A program made the position numbers and the translations under genes. A stretch of DNA of 36,595 nt, from IMG/VR virus record IMGVR_UViG_3300009519_000009, positions 1 to 36,595 of that record; one strand, written 5' to 3'. This DNA comes from a virus. Positions 29,215 to 36,028 of the stretch are shown piece by piece (positions within the stretch are counted from its first letter, which is position 1; every line of letters begins with the position of its first letter). The notes beneath the pieces are model-generated. The model was given only the letters and a program-made list of their open reading frames with translations, searched no databases and was not told the DNA's origin.

Positions 29215-31356
29215 TTATTCCGATTGGTCCGATGGTGCGATTGGATCGAGGGCGACAAAGAACTTGCGTTTGCTTCGACCTCGCGCATATTTCTGTTGGC
29301 TGTTGGCTGTTGGCTCGGCGAACAGCGGCCCGTGATCTGCGGGCTTGTCGCCAAGTCTAGCCTTGATGCTTTCGCGGCGACGCTCGTCTGGCCCGGCGAG
29401 ACAAAGCGCCATCCGCCGCGCAATATCGGCTTGGTATTCAGCCTCGCGCTCGATCAGCACGGCGTTAAAGCCCTCGCGCCACGCCGCCTCGCCCGTCGTG
29501 CCGGTGCCACTAAACGGGTCCAAAACTACGGAGCGTTTAAGCTCTAAGATTGAGCCACAATGCGGACAGGTCGGCTCGTCACGATCAGCCCTTGGCAATG
29601 AGGACACGTCAGGGTGCTTTGACGAGGAAGGTTCAGTTTGTCGTGGTCGCCCTTCAGCATTAATTGAAGATTTTCTAGACGATTGTCCGTCTTGACATGA
29701 TTGATGTGATGGACGACTTCGTTGGTCGTCAGAAGGCGGCCAAAAGCCCTTTCCATCACCAGCCGATGTTCGAATAGGTAGCCTCCTTGCGGTTTCGATT
29801 GAGGGTGATCCGGCATATAGATCAGCTTGTATCCCCTCTTCGAGATTAGGAACGGCTTGCGGTTTTTCTTGTGCTTCGCCGTCCAGCGACAAGCACACAG
29901 CTTCCCGCAACATCGCTGCGCCGAACTCGTCGGCTGAAACCTCTTGCCGCAGGTCGCGCAGGTTTTCGGTTTCAGCATCATCGCCGCGCTCGCGCACGGC
30001 TTGCTGCAAAAGCGGCTCCGATGTTTGTTGTCGCGCGGCTTGAACATCTCGCCGCACTGTTCGCATGGGCGAATCGGAACCGATTGTTTTTGCGCTATTT
30101 TCATACGCCAGCTTAGCACATTGTGGACATACGAGTCTAGGAGGCGGCGTCACCAGCCGCACCAGCCATTGCATCAGATCGACCGGCTTGACAGTCGGAT
30201 GCTTGGAGCCAAGGCGATCGTCAGAATCCGCTTTCGCCGAATAAAAAAAGCGGGCGGCGGAGCCGGAATCGCCGCGTGGCTCAAACTGTTCGCGCGGCCC
30301 GTAATCGCCATAGGCATTGACGGATGATTTGGCCCCATTGCGTGGCCCCACCGCCGCCAATTGTCCATTGCTCTCGGGAAACGCCGCCAGCACTTCCTCC
30401 GAGCCGTCATGGACGATGTTTGCCGGCCAGCGGCCGGCCAGCGCGAACGGGTCATAAGTGTTCGTCCCGTCGCGGCTTTCCTTGCCGATCGAGTTGGATT
30501 GGCGCGCGCTGCCGCGCGCGCGGCTGGCGGCGAAGCCAGCGGCGGCGGCGGCGGCTGCATCTTCCGTGCCAGCAAAGCCGACCCGCGTCGCATCGACATT
30601 GATCGCGCCCGTTCCCCAGCGCAGCACGTTCGCCGCGACGGTTTTCTCGCTTAGCGGCTTGCGCGCCAGGCAGATCGGCTCCCAAGCCGGCTTCAGCGCC
30701 GTCCCCCAGCCCTGCCATGCCGCCGCCTCGGCGCAGGGCGCCTCATCCGACAGCGCCTCGTGAAAATCCTTCGCAATGGCCGCGACCCGCCACGGCCGAT
30801 CACCGTCGGAATCGACGCCGCCGACCAGGTTCGGCGGATTTTTCAGGCGCTCGGCCTCGATCCGAACCTTTGCGCGTTCGTGGCCGAGCGCCTTGTCGAT
30901 CCCCTTGCTGACGTCATGCGATTTCGGAAAGCCGCTGCCGTAGACCCAGGCGAGCTGATCGCGGATCTCGAAACCGGAATCCTCGATCGCGCAGGCCAGC
31001 CGATGATAGGAGCGCGTGCCGCCGAACGCGATCAAGTGGCCGCCCGGCTTCAGCACGCGGAACATTTCGCGCCAGAATTCGACCGCAAACGCGACGGCTC
31101 CATTGTCCCACTCTTTCCCCATGAACCCTTTGGCGAGCCGAGCATAGCCATCAGCGCCGCAGCGCGAGCGATCAGAGGTTAGCGTGTCGTCTGCCTGCGA
31201 CGTCTTGCCGAACCGCTTGACGATCGACACCAAGGCGTAGGGGGGATCGCAGACGCAGGAATCGATAGAGGCGTCCGGCAATGCCCTCACGATGGCGAGA
31301 CAATCGCCGCGATGCAGCGTCACGCGCCCATCGAGGAATGAGGCAGCCTCGCTCAT
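29215..31356 (-). CDS. DNA methyltransferase with a large HNH-bearing insertion
   Basis: 713 residues. N-terminus: TLHRGDCLAIVRALPDASID then CDPPYAL (36-42, catalytic motif IV) and the helix FREMFRVLKPGGHLIAFGG. C-terminus: SVVLDPFSGTGTTGEAAWRE (609-628, SAM-binding motif I), so the motif order is that of beta-class N6-adenine/N4-cytosine enzymes. Between the conserved HPTVKPVDLMQWLVRLVTPP (~385-404) and motif I, homologues have at most a short zinc-ribbon; here CPQC (~409) and CPHC (~597) are separated by ~185 residues of non-conserved sequence. That stretch coincides with an HNH gene in another frame (29544-30104). The frame stays open throughout. The start overlaps the HD-domain gene (ATGA). 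Activity is uncertain because of the insertion. Confidence 0.8.
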   Translation of the reverse strand: MSEAASFLDGRVTLHRGDCLAIVRALPDASIDSCVCDPPYALVSIVKRFGKTSQADDTLTSDRSRCGADGYARLAKGFMGKEWDNGAVAFAVEFWREMFRVLKPGGHLIAFGGTRSYHRLACAIEDSGFEIRDQLAWVYGSGFPKSHDVSKGIDKALGHERAKVRIEAERLKNPPNLVGGVDSDGDRPWRVAAIAKDFHEALSDEAPCAEAAAWQGWGTALKPAWEPICLARKPLSEKTVAANVLRWGTGAINVDATRVGFAGTEDAAAAAAAGFAASRARGSARQSNSIGKESRDGTNTYDPFALAGRWPANIVHDGSEEVLAAFPESNGQLAAVGPRNGAKSSVNAYGDYGPREQFEPRGDSGSAARFFYSAKADSDDRLGSKHPTVKPVDLMQWLVRLVTPPPRLVCPQCAKLAYENSAKTIGSDSPMRTVRRDVQAARQQTSEPLLQQAVRERGDDAETENLRDLRQEVSADEFGAAMLREAVCLSLDGEAQEKPQAVPNLEEGIQADLYAGSPSIETARRLPIRTSAGDGKGFWPPSDDQRSRPSHQSCQDGQSSRKSSINAEGRPRQTEPSSSKHPDVSSLPRADRDEPTCPHCGSILELKRSVVLDPFSGTGTTGEAAWREGFNAVLIEREAEYQADIARRMALCLAGPDERRRESIKARLGDKPADHGPLFAEPTANSQQKYARGRSKRKFFVALDPIAPSDQSE
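29544..30104 (-). CDS. HNH endonuclease nested out of frame in the methyltransferase gene
   Basis: 186 residues from the ATG at 30104. N-terminal part: two zinc-knuckle pairs (CEQCGEMFKPRDN, FCSKPC, CATCGKRFQP, CCGKLCACRW). Core: GGYLFEHRLVMERAFGRLLT TNEVVHHINHVKTDNRLENL QLM (108-149), the standard HNH motif of phage homing-type nucleases (His 113, HH 132-133, Asn 141/145). It finishes with a further CPHC (167-170). It lies wholly inside the 713-codon methyltransferase frame on the same strand. Both frames are open. A mobile nuclease gene inserted into a conserved enzyme gene is typical of homing, but normally an intron, intein or a clean intergenic site is used. Translation could start internally; no strong SD is seen. 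Confidence 0.75.
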   Translation of the reverse strand: MKIAQKQSVPIRPCEQCGEMFKPRDNKHRSRFCSKPCASAAMMLKPKTCATCGKRFQPTSSAQRCCGKLCACRWTAKHKKNRKPFLISKRGYKLIYMPDHPQSKPQGGYLFEHRLVMERAFGRLLTTNEVVHHINHVKTDNRLENLQLMLKGDHDKLNLPRQSTLTCPHCQGLIVTSRPVRIVAQS

Positions 31357-32126
31357 TCCCCGCTCTCCGCATTCTCGGGCTCGCGGGACTCCCCACGCGC
31401 AGAAAGAATGGTGAACTCTTCAAGAAATTCTTCTTCCGCTCGCGCAGGACTCCAATATCGAAGTGTCACGCCAAGCGGCGTCGTTTCTGTTGACCATGGC
31501 GCGGGAGCGGCGCTCATGTTCTGCCGCATTTCGTCGGTCAGAATAGCGCGATCGGCCGCATGGACGCTTGCTGGCATTTCCGCCGGAATGCCGAATCGTT
31601 CGCAGACCCGAAGCATCAGCGATGCTTCAAGTTCTCGATAGATGCCAAGCGCTGGCTTGATCGGGCGCGGGATATCCACGAGGTAAGCCTCGCTGGCGTC
31701 ATGCAAGAGCGCCCAAAGAGCGTCCCCCCGCGGGACATGGCGAGAAAGAAGCACGCAATGCTCGGCAACGCTGTAAAAGCGAAGACAGTGGCCTGAGAAC
31801 CGGCACTGCATCGAAAGTGCGTGGGCGATATCCTCGATTTGGATTTCGTCCGCGCGAGGATCAAGGGGCCAGAACTGAACGCCCGTATAGGTTTGAATCC
31901 AGTCTCCCTTGCGCATCATATCTCTTGCGCTCCCGCATTTGGGCCGGATGCGGGAGCGCAATCTATCCTGATGCGCGTAATAGAATTCGAGATCGTCAAT
32001 CCCAGCCTTCGCGCGGGAGATTATCAGTTCCAACTCGGCCGGACGCGGTTTTGGCGCCGCCCCTTGGGTCAGCGCGATCAGCGATTGAATCGCCGCGATG
32101 CGGGCGCATGAGATCGGTCGGGTCAT
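31353..32126 (-). CDS. HD-domain phosphohydrolase (YfbR-like)
   Basis: 257 residues from the ATG at 32126, which overlaps the GcrA-like stop (ATGA). From residue ~71 the sequence is a typical HD protein: GDWIQTYTGVQFWPLDPRAD, EDIAHALSMQCRFSGHC (His 102), YSVAEHCVLLSRHVP (His 123), ALLHDASEAYLVDIPRPIK (His 142, Asp 143) and HAADRAILTDEM (Asp 192). Members of this group hydrolyse deoxynucleoside monophosphates or related nucleotides. The first ~70 residues are an unrelated helical extension; an internal start at the MM pair (residue 70) is possible. In the operon with two DNA methyltransferases it could adjust nucleotide pools; the substrate is unknown. Confidence 0.75.
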   Translation of the reverse strand: MTRPISCARIAAIQSLIALTQGAAPKPRPAELELIISRAKAGIDDLEFYYAHQDRLRSRIRPKCGSARDMMRKGDWIQTYTGVQFWPLDPRADEIQIEDIAHALSMQCRFSGHCLRFYSVAEHCVLLSRHVPRGDALWALLHDASEAYLVDIPRPIKPALGIYRELEASLMLRVCERFGIPAEMPASVHAADRAILTDEMRQNMSAAPAPWSTETTPLGVTLRYWSPARAEEEFLEEFTILSARGESREPENAESGE

Positions 32127-32803
32127 AGTCCTGCGAACCTCGATGGCTTGGGATTGGCGCGATAGAAATCGGGCGCACGGATGACCTCGAATCGAACTAA
32201 ACTCATTGCGCGATGCGATCGGCAATACGGACCATCGGGCGATGCGCGATCGGAGCCACAATAGCGAAAGTCGTCGCTTCTCGGATCGCCAAAAGGCCAC
32301 CGGCAATGATGATCGGCAAGCTCGGCGAATGTCACAGCGCCATCGGGCGGGATTTCCGATTCGCATTTGAACCGCTCGCGCATTTTCGCGGCGGCTGCCC
32401 TGCGTTCGGCTCTCTCGCCTACCGATTGCGATTTGGATTTTTTGGGCGCAGGTTCAGGACGTTTCAATCCGATCCCGAGCGCCTGTCGTTTTGTCGAATC
32501 GTAGGAACGCCCGATTTCCGCCGCTATGATGCGATAAGGATGTCCTTCCGAAGCGAGTGCTTTGAGCATTTCGATTTCCTCATCGGTCCATGAGGGACGC
32601 GGGATGTGTGTGCTGGACACCACGCGATTGCGGCCGACAAGCCCGAGTCGCATCAGCTTTCCGCAAATGGCGTTGCGCGTGCAGCCATGTCCGAATTCCT
32701 TGGCGATGCGCGAGGCGGGAAATCCCTCGGCCCATAACGCCCGTAGCTTCGCGACTGCGGCGTCATCCCAGGATTGCTGCGAGAATGAAGGACGCATATT
32801 CAC
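32123..32803 (-). CDS. GcrA-family regulator with two HTH units
   Basis: 226 residues, GTG start with GGAGG seven bases upstream. N-terminal unit (11-56): WDDAAVAKLRALWAEGFPAS RIAKEFGHGCTRNAICGKLM, the GcrA DNA-binding helix set. A second similar unit at 71-115 (SWTDEEIEMLKALASEGHPY RIIAAEIGRSYDSTKRQALG). C-terminus: HHCRWPFGDPRSDDFRYCG (165-183) and GPYCRSHRAM, which is the GcrA C-terminal domain with Cys 167, 182, 194 and His 197. Host GcrA has one N-terminal HTH and binds sigma70 and methylated GANTC sites. The duplicated HTH is unusual. The neighbouring methyltransferase gene suggests an adenine-methylation-linked switch; inferred. Confidence 0.8.
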   Translation of the reverse strand: MNMRPSFSQQSWDDAAVAKLRALWAEGFPASRIAKEFGHGCTRNAICGKLMRLGLVGRNRVVSSTHIPRPSWTDEEIEMLKALASEGHPYRIIAAEIGRSYDSTKRQALGIGLKRPEPAPKKSKSQSVGERAERRAAAAKMRERFKCESEIPPDGAVTFAELADHHCRWPFGDPRSDDFRYCGSDRASPDGPYCRSHRAMSLVRFEVIRAPDFYRANPKPSRFAGL

Positions 32804-32910
32804 GATCGAGCCTCCGCGCGTATGATGTTGAGTTCGGTTCCAAATTCGGCGATTTTTCGCTCGATTTTTCTGACGAGAATCTCATTCATGCCTATCCGGT
32901 TTTCACCCAT
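32800..32910 (-). CDS. 36-residue coupled ORF
   Basis: ATG at 32910 inside the end of the methyltransferase gene, 36 codons, ending in a GTGA overlap with the GcrA-like start. Product: MGENRIGMNEILVRKIERKI A then EFGTELNIIRAEARS, a charged helix of coiled-coil type. Overlaps at both ends match the operon style, which supports it. A later ATG at 32889 is also possible. Confidence 0.45.
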   Translation of the reverse strand: MGENRIGMNEILVRKIERKIAEFGTELNIIRAEARS

Positions 32911-33931
32911 TGCCGCTATCCGTTGTGGTGTCCGAGAACAGCCCCGCGTCGCCCTCGATCCGGCGCTTCGTCATGTCGGCATATTTGGGATTGAGTTCGA
33001 TCAAGGTAGCGTTGCGGCCGAGGCGATCGGCGACGAGTCCCGTTGTCCCGGCCCCGGCGAATGGGTCGAGCACCGTGCCCCCCTTCGGGCATCCCGCCAA
33101 GATGCAGCGCTCGGCGAGCTTCGGCGGGAAGGTGGCGAAGTGCGCGCCCTTGAACGGCTGAGAGGCGATCGTCCAGACGTTACGGGCGTTCGCGCCCATG
33201 CCGCTGGAGCGGACAGCCTTCATCGGTCCATTGGTCTTGCCGCCGCCGTTGGCGCGCGACGAACCGGCCTGCGACTCGACGTCCTGGGCGAGCCGCGCAA
33301 TGCTCGACGGCGCGAGCGGCTCGCGGATCGCGTCGGCGTCGTAGAAATACCGCGCACTCTTGGTCAGCAGCCAAATCTTCTCATGCGCACATGTCGGCCG
33401 GTCCGTGACGCTTTCCGGCATGGGGTTCGGCTTGTTCCAGACGATTTCCGAGCGCACCCACCACCCGTCGTCTTGGAGAGCAATTGCCAAGCGGTTCGGA
33501 ATCATGCAGAGGTCTTTCCCCTTCAACCCGATTGGGATTCCCTGGTTCGCCGCGCGTCCACCACCACGCGTAATTATATAGTCCTGCTTGCCCGAGTCTC
33601 CTGGTTTGTGCTGCCCTTTTCCGGGATCGCGAGCGTAACTGTCCCCGACGTTGAGCCAGAATGTACCGCCAGGCTTGAGCACGCGCCTGATCTCGCGGCA
33701 GACCACGACCATCGTTTCGAGATAGGCCGTCATCGTCGGCTCTAAGCCAATCTGTCCGGCGACGCCGTAGTCGCGCAGGCCCCAGTAGGGAGGGCTAGTA
33801 ATCACGGCGTCAAAATGGTTTGCCGGAAGCGTCGGGAGGATGTCCCGGCAGTCGCCATGCAAAATAGTCGTGGTGACTGCTCCCCGGCCTGAAGGCCAGG
33901 GCTTCCCAGACGGGTTGCCGGTCTCAGACAT
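32903..33931 (-). CDS. DNA methyltransferase (beta class, SPPYW type) with an IS-derived N-terminus
   Basis: 342 residues from the ATG at 33931, AAGGAG six bases upstream. Motif IV is TSPPYWGLRDYG (45-56), commonly seen in N4-cytosine and some N6-adenine enzymes; the SAM-binding loop is GTVLDPFAGAGTTGLVADRL near 290-309. Conserved internal landmarks: LKPGGTFWLNVGDSYA, WVRSEIVWNKPNPMPESVTD RPT, HEKIWLLTKSARYFYDADAI RE. The conserved fold begins at about residue 21 (TTILHGDCRDILPTLP). Residues 1-20 (MSETGNPSGKPWPSGRGAVT) are encoded by the right end of the adjacent tnpB element, so the original start was probably replaced. It lies just upstream of the GcrA-like gene, so it may set methylation read by that regulator. 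Cognate sequence unknown. Confidence 0.85.
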   Translation of the reverse strand: MSETGNPSGKPWPSGRGAVTTTILHGDCRDILPTLPANHFDAVITSPPYWGLRDYGVAGQIGLEPTMTAYLETMVVVCREIRRVLKPGGTFWLNVGDSYARDPGKGQHKPGDSGKQDYIITRGGGRAANQGIPIGLKGKDLCMIPNRLAIALQDDGWWVRSEIVWNKPNPMPESVTDRPTCAHEKIWLLTKSARYFYDADAIREPLAPSSIARLAQDVESQAGSSRANGGGKTNGPMKAVRSSGMGANARNVWTIASQPFKGAHFATFPPKLAERCILAGCPKGGTVLDPFAGAGTTGLVADRLGRNATLIELNPKYADMTKRRIEGDAGLFSDTTTDSGNG

Positions 33932-34010
33932 TTGGGGCTCCTTCAACAAGGCTCGCCAGTCCGCGAGCGAGAATGTGCTTTGCGGAGTTCACGTCTCTGT
34001 CGTGGACAGA
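33873..34010 (-). ncRNA. Candidate omega-RNA scaffold at the tnpB 3' end
   Basis: In IS200/IS605 elements the reRNA/omega-RNA covers the tnpB 3' end and the right end, and its guide is the sequence just past the element. Here that would be the methyltransferase codons after 33873 (encoding TTILHGDC). Extent is approximate and inferred from family knowledge; the right-end hairpin at 33882-33901 is visible. Confidence 0.35.
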
Positions 34011-34970
34011 GCCGCAATCCTCGCAAACCCACTCTCTTATTCGCAAGCCCTTCAATCCCTTCGGACCGCCGATTGCACCGCAATCGGAACAGGCTTGGGT
34101 CGTTAGGCGCTCGGAAACTTCAAGAGCCCTGCCGCCATGCCTGATGGCCTTGTACGACAGGAAGCTCTTGAAGTCCGACCAGCCGGCATCGAGCGAACTC
34201 TTTGCCATGTGGGTCTGAGCGATCTTGGACGGGCTCACGTCGCCGATGGCGATGAACCCGAAGTCCTTGGCGATCTTCGCCGAAGCCTTGTGCAGGAAAT
34301 CTTTGCGGCGGTTTGCGATCTTGGCGTGGATGTTTCTGACGCGCTTTGGCGTCTTGCGTGCGCGCTGCGCCGTTGCGAGCTTGGCTTCGGAAGCGCGATA
34401 CAGGCGAGGAGCCTCAACCTTGTCGCCCGTCGAAAGCGTCGCAAGGTCTTTCAGGCCGAGATCGATCCCGACATAAGACAGCGGCGCGCTGGCGGCACAT
34501 TCGACTTCGACCGGAACATTCAGATACCAGTGCCCATTAGAGTCTTGGTTGAACGATCCCGCGCCGATCTTCGCTTCCGCCTTCAATGCCTCACGCTCGT
34601 GCATAGCGATATAGGCTATGCCGCGAAACGTGAATGCCACGCCGTCGAAGGAAACATGTCCGGTATTAAACGGAACCCATCCGAGCGACTTGCGTCCGCG
34701 CCACTTGAGCCAAGCTTTCTTGTGCGTTTTGCGGCTTTGGACGTAGAGCTTACAAACGCGCTGAATCGTATGCGAGTGGATATTCAGTTCCTTCGCCGCG
34801 CCGCTCGTCAGTGCGTGAAGATCAAAATACGAAAGCCACTTACGATGCGCGCGAGCGGCCTTCTGCTGCGTCTCATTGCAATAGTTCCAGACAAAATTGA
34901 CAGCCCGCGCTTGCCGGTTCAATTCGGCCGCGTGCTTGTCTTTCAGCCTGAATTTGTACGTGAGTTGCAT
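33924..34970 (-). CDS. tnpB: TnpB RNA-guided nuclease (IS200/IS605 OrfB)
   Basis: 348 residues. N-terminal RNA-binding region: MQLTYKFRLKDKHAAELNRQ and FVWNYCNETQQ. RuvC motif 1: YVGIDLGLKDLATLS (Asp 170). Motif 2 region: FIAIGDVSPSKIAQTHMAKS with Gly 243 where Glu is usual. Zinc finger: CSDCG (294-298) and CEDCG (316-320). Motif 3: VHDRDVNSAKHIL (Asp 324/326). In its family TnpB cuts DNA guided by an RNA made from its own right end, which keeps the element in place. The gene starts by TGATG overlap with the upstream gene and ends eight bases inside the methyltransferase start. All domains are present; the altered motif 2 leaves cleavage in doubt. Confidence 0.9.
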   Translation of the reverse strand: MQLTYKFRLKDKHAAELNRQARAVNFVWNYCNETQQKAARAHRKWLSYFDLHALTSGAAKELNIHSHTIQRVCKLYVQSRKTHKKAWLKWRGRKSLGWVPFNTGHVSFDGVAFTFRGIAYIAMHEREALKAEAKIGAGSFNQDSNGHWYLNVPVEVECAASAPLSYVGIDLGLKDLATLSTGDKVEAPRLYRASEAKLATAQRARKTPKRVRNIHAKIANRRKDFLHKASAKIAKDFGFIAIGDVSPSKIAQTHMAKSSLDAGWSDFKSFLSYKAIRHGGRALEVSERLTTQACSDCGAIGGPKGLKGLRIREWVCEDCGSVHDRDVNSAKHILARGLASLVEGAPNV

Positions 34971-35671
34971 CAGTTTCTTTCGAAGGGCTCGCTATCGCCG
35001 CCCTGAAGGACGGGGTCTGCGCTCGCTGTTGTCAAGATCAGCGCTAATTGCTTGGCGCTCCAGGCTCGGATGGAGGCGGAGATGGCAGCCAAAAGGGCTT
35101 GAAGGTTTGGCTTCAGATAGTCCTCAAAGTCGAACGCCGCCATCAAGTTGCCGAGATTATTACCGGCGGCACTTTCGACGAGAACTGCACATCCCTCGTT
35201 TTCCAAATCCCGCCCTTTCGCCACTGCCTCATCTATCAAGGCACGAATCTCGCTTGCCGCAGCGGCGTATTGGGACTTCGTCATCGCGCCCTGATGGCGT
35301 TCAAGCAGATCGTCGATCTTGTCGGCCAGCGCGTCAGAGAACGGGCGGCGCTCTTCACATTCGATCTCAGCCGTGAAAAGGCGCTCGACCTTGGCAGACA
35401 GGCGCCCAGCATCGCGGTTGTGAATTTCGTTGGGCTTTTTTACCTTCTCTGCCGCAACAACCGCGTCAACGCGGCTTTTAGGAAGCCACAACACAAGGCC
35501 CATGTTCTTTGGCTTGCCGCCATCCATCAGTTCCTCGGCTTGGATCGCGCCGGTGTAGAACGTGATCTTGGTGCCGTGCTTCGTCTTATAAATCGATTGC
35601 GTGTCGTTCAATAGATTCTGAAAGATGACATTTTCGTCGCCGACCGCCAAAATCAATTCGGACATCTTCAT
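34970..35671 (-). CDS. Early phage protein of unknown function (233 aa)
   Basis: Start placed at the ATG at 35671 (GGAG seven bases upstream); an ATG two codons later is possible and an upstream ATG lies in the repeat zone. The N-terminus is compact alpha/beta (MSELILAVGDENVIFQNLLN, HGTKITFYTGAIQAEELM, NMGLVLWLPKSRVDAVVA). The middle is charged and helical, and a C-terminal helical part has VESAAGNNLGNLMAAFDFED YL. The last ~18 residues (ASADPVLQGGDSEPFERN) are encoded by the left end of the tnpB element and replace the original C-terminus. No known domain recognised; it is the first gene after the HTH regulator, so probably an immediate early protein. Confidence 0.7.
   Translation of the reverse strand: MKMSELILAVGDENVIFQNLLNDTQSIYKTKHGTKITFYTGAIQAEELMDGGKPKNMGLVLWLPKSRVDAVVAAEKVKKPNEIHNRDAGRLSAKVERLFTAEIECEERRPFSDALADKIDDLLERHQGAMTKSQYAAAASEIRALIDEAVAKGRDLENEGCAVLVESAAGNNLGNLMAAFDFEDYLKPNLQALLAAISASIRAWSAKQLALILTTASADPVLQGGDSEPFERN
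34987..35026 (-). repeat. 40-bp IS-end repeat, copy A
   Basis: 40 bases that match copy B (35724-35763) at 36 positions. On the minus strand the core folds as CCGTCC-TTCA-GGGCGG with one U-G pair. It lies just upstream of tnpB and is the likely left end of the element. Confidence 0.75.
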
Positions 35672-35723
35672 GATCTCGCTCCATTGGGCGTTAACCGGAT
35701 AGACATCCCTCAAACATTGCAAT

Positions 35724-35763
35724 GCTCGCTATCGCCGCCGTGAACGACGGGGCTTGCGCTCGC
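35724..35763 (-). repeat. 40-bp IS-end repeat, copy B
   Basis: Same length and order as copy A with four substitutions, two of them compensatory: the loop-closing pair is C-G in A and G-C in B, so CCGTCG-TTCA-CGGCGG still folds. It lies between the HTH regulator gene and the 233-residue gene with no tnpB attached, so it is a solo end or the scar of another element. Confidence 0.75.
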
Positions 35764-35774
35764 GAGATGGTCGG

Positions 35775-36002
35775 TTATGCGGCGCTTTCTTTGCTCAGAT
35801 TCGCGCGCCCCAGCGTCTCCCACGACAGCCCAATCTCGCGTCCCTTTTCGCTCTCGATCAGCATGGGCCAATATCGAACCGGAATTGACGATCGACGCTT
35901 CATTTCCGAGGCTGTCGAAGTTCCACATTTCAAGATGCGCGCGACCTCGCTAGGGCCGCCGAGTCTGTCGAAAAGTTCGGGCACTTTCTCCATAGCCAAC
36001 AT
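35775..36002 (-). CDS. Small HTH regulator (Cro/CI-like)
   Basis: 75 residues from the ATG at 36002, or 72 from the ATG at 35993; the longer upstream frame runs through the operator and is not used. The core ELFDRLGGPSEVARILKCGT STASEMKRRSSIPVRYWPML IE has the helix-turn-helix pattern of small phage repressors ('lfd.lGG.s.vA..l......v..m.rr.siP..yw..l'). It faces the pentapeptide gene across a 270-base region holding two palindromes and two TTGACA boxes. It is likely an early switch regulator binding those palindromes. The -10 of its own promoter is poor, so a leaderless message is possible. Confidence 0.7.
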   Translation of the reverse strand: MLAMEKVPELFDRLGGPSEVARILKCGTSTASEMKRRSSIPVRYWPMLIESEKGREIGLSWETLGRANLSKESAA

Positions 36003-36028
36003 CCCTACACCATCCACATGACGGCTGT

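Larger units (their letters stand above)
33873..35026 (-). mobile_element. IS200/IS605-type (tnpB-only, IS1341-like) element
   Basis: A full-length tnpB is flanked by end-like structures: a left hairpin repeat (34987-35026) and a right hairpin CCCTGGCC-TTCA-GGCCGGGG (minus strand, 33901-33882) followed by GCAGTCAC, the usual right-end layout. No tnpA is present, so movement would need a transposase in trans. The left end encodes the C-terminal tail of the upstream gene and the right end encodes the N-terminus of the downstream methyltransferase. The left boundary is not certain. Confidence 0.7.

Noticed and set aside
28960-29547. 195-codon plus-strand open frame
   Set aside because: Antisense to the DnaA-like gene and the methyltransferase end; no motif.
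29544-30104. Intein inside the methyltransferase
   Set aside because: The HNH motif is in another frame than the methyltransferase, so it could not be part of a protein-splicing insert; no splice-junction Cys/Ser or His-Asn pair was seen in the methyltransferase frame.
32822-33745. 307-codon plus-strand open frame
   Set aside because: Antisense to the SPPYW methyltransferase, which has full motifs; the plus-strand product is compositionally odd and lacks a start signal.
34137-35006. 289-codon plus-strand open frame
   Set aside because: Antisense shadow of tnpB.
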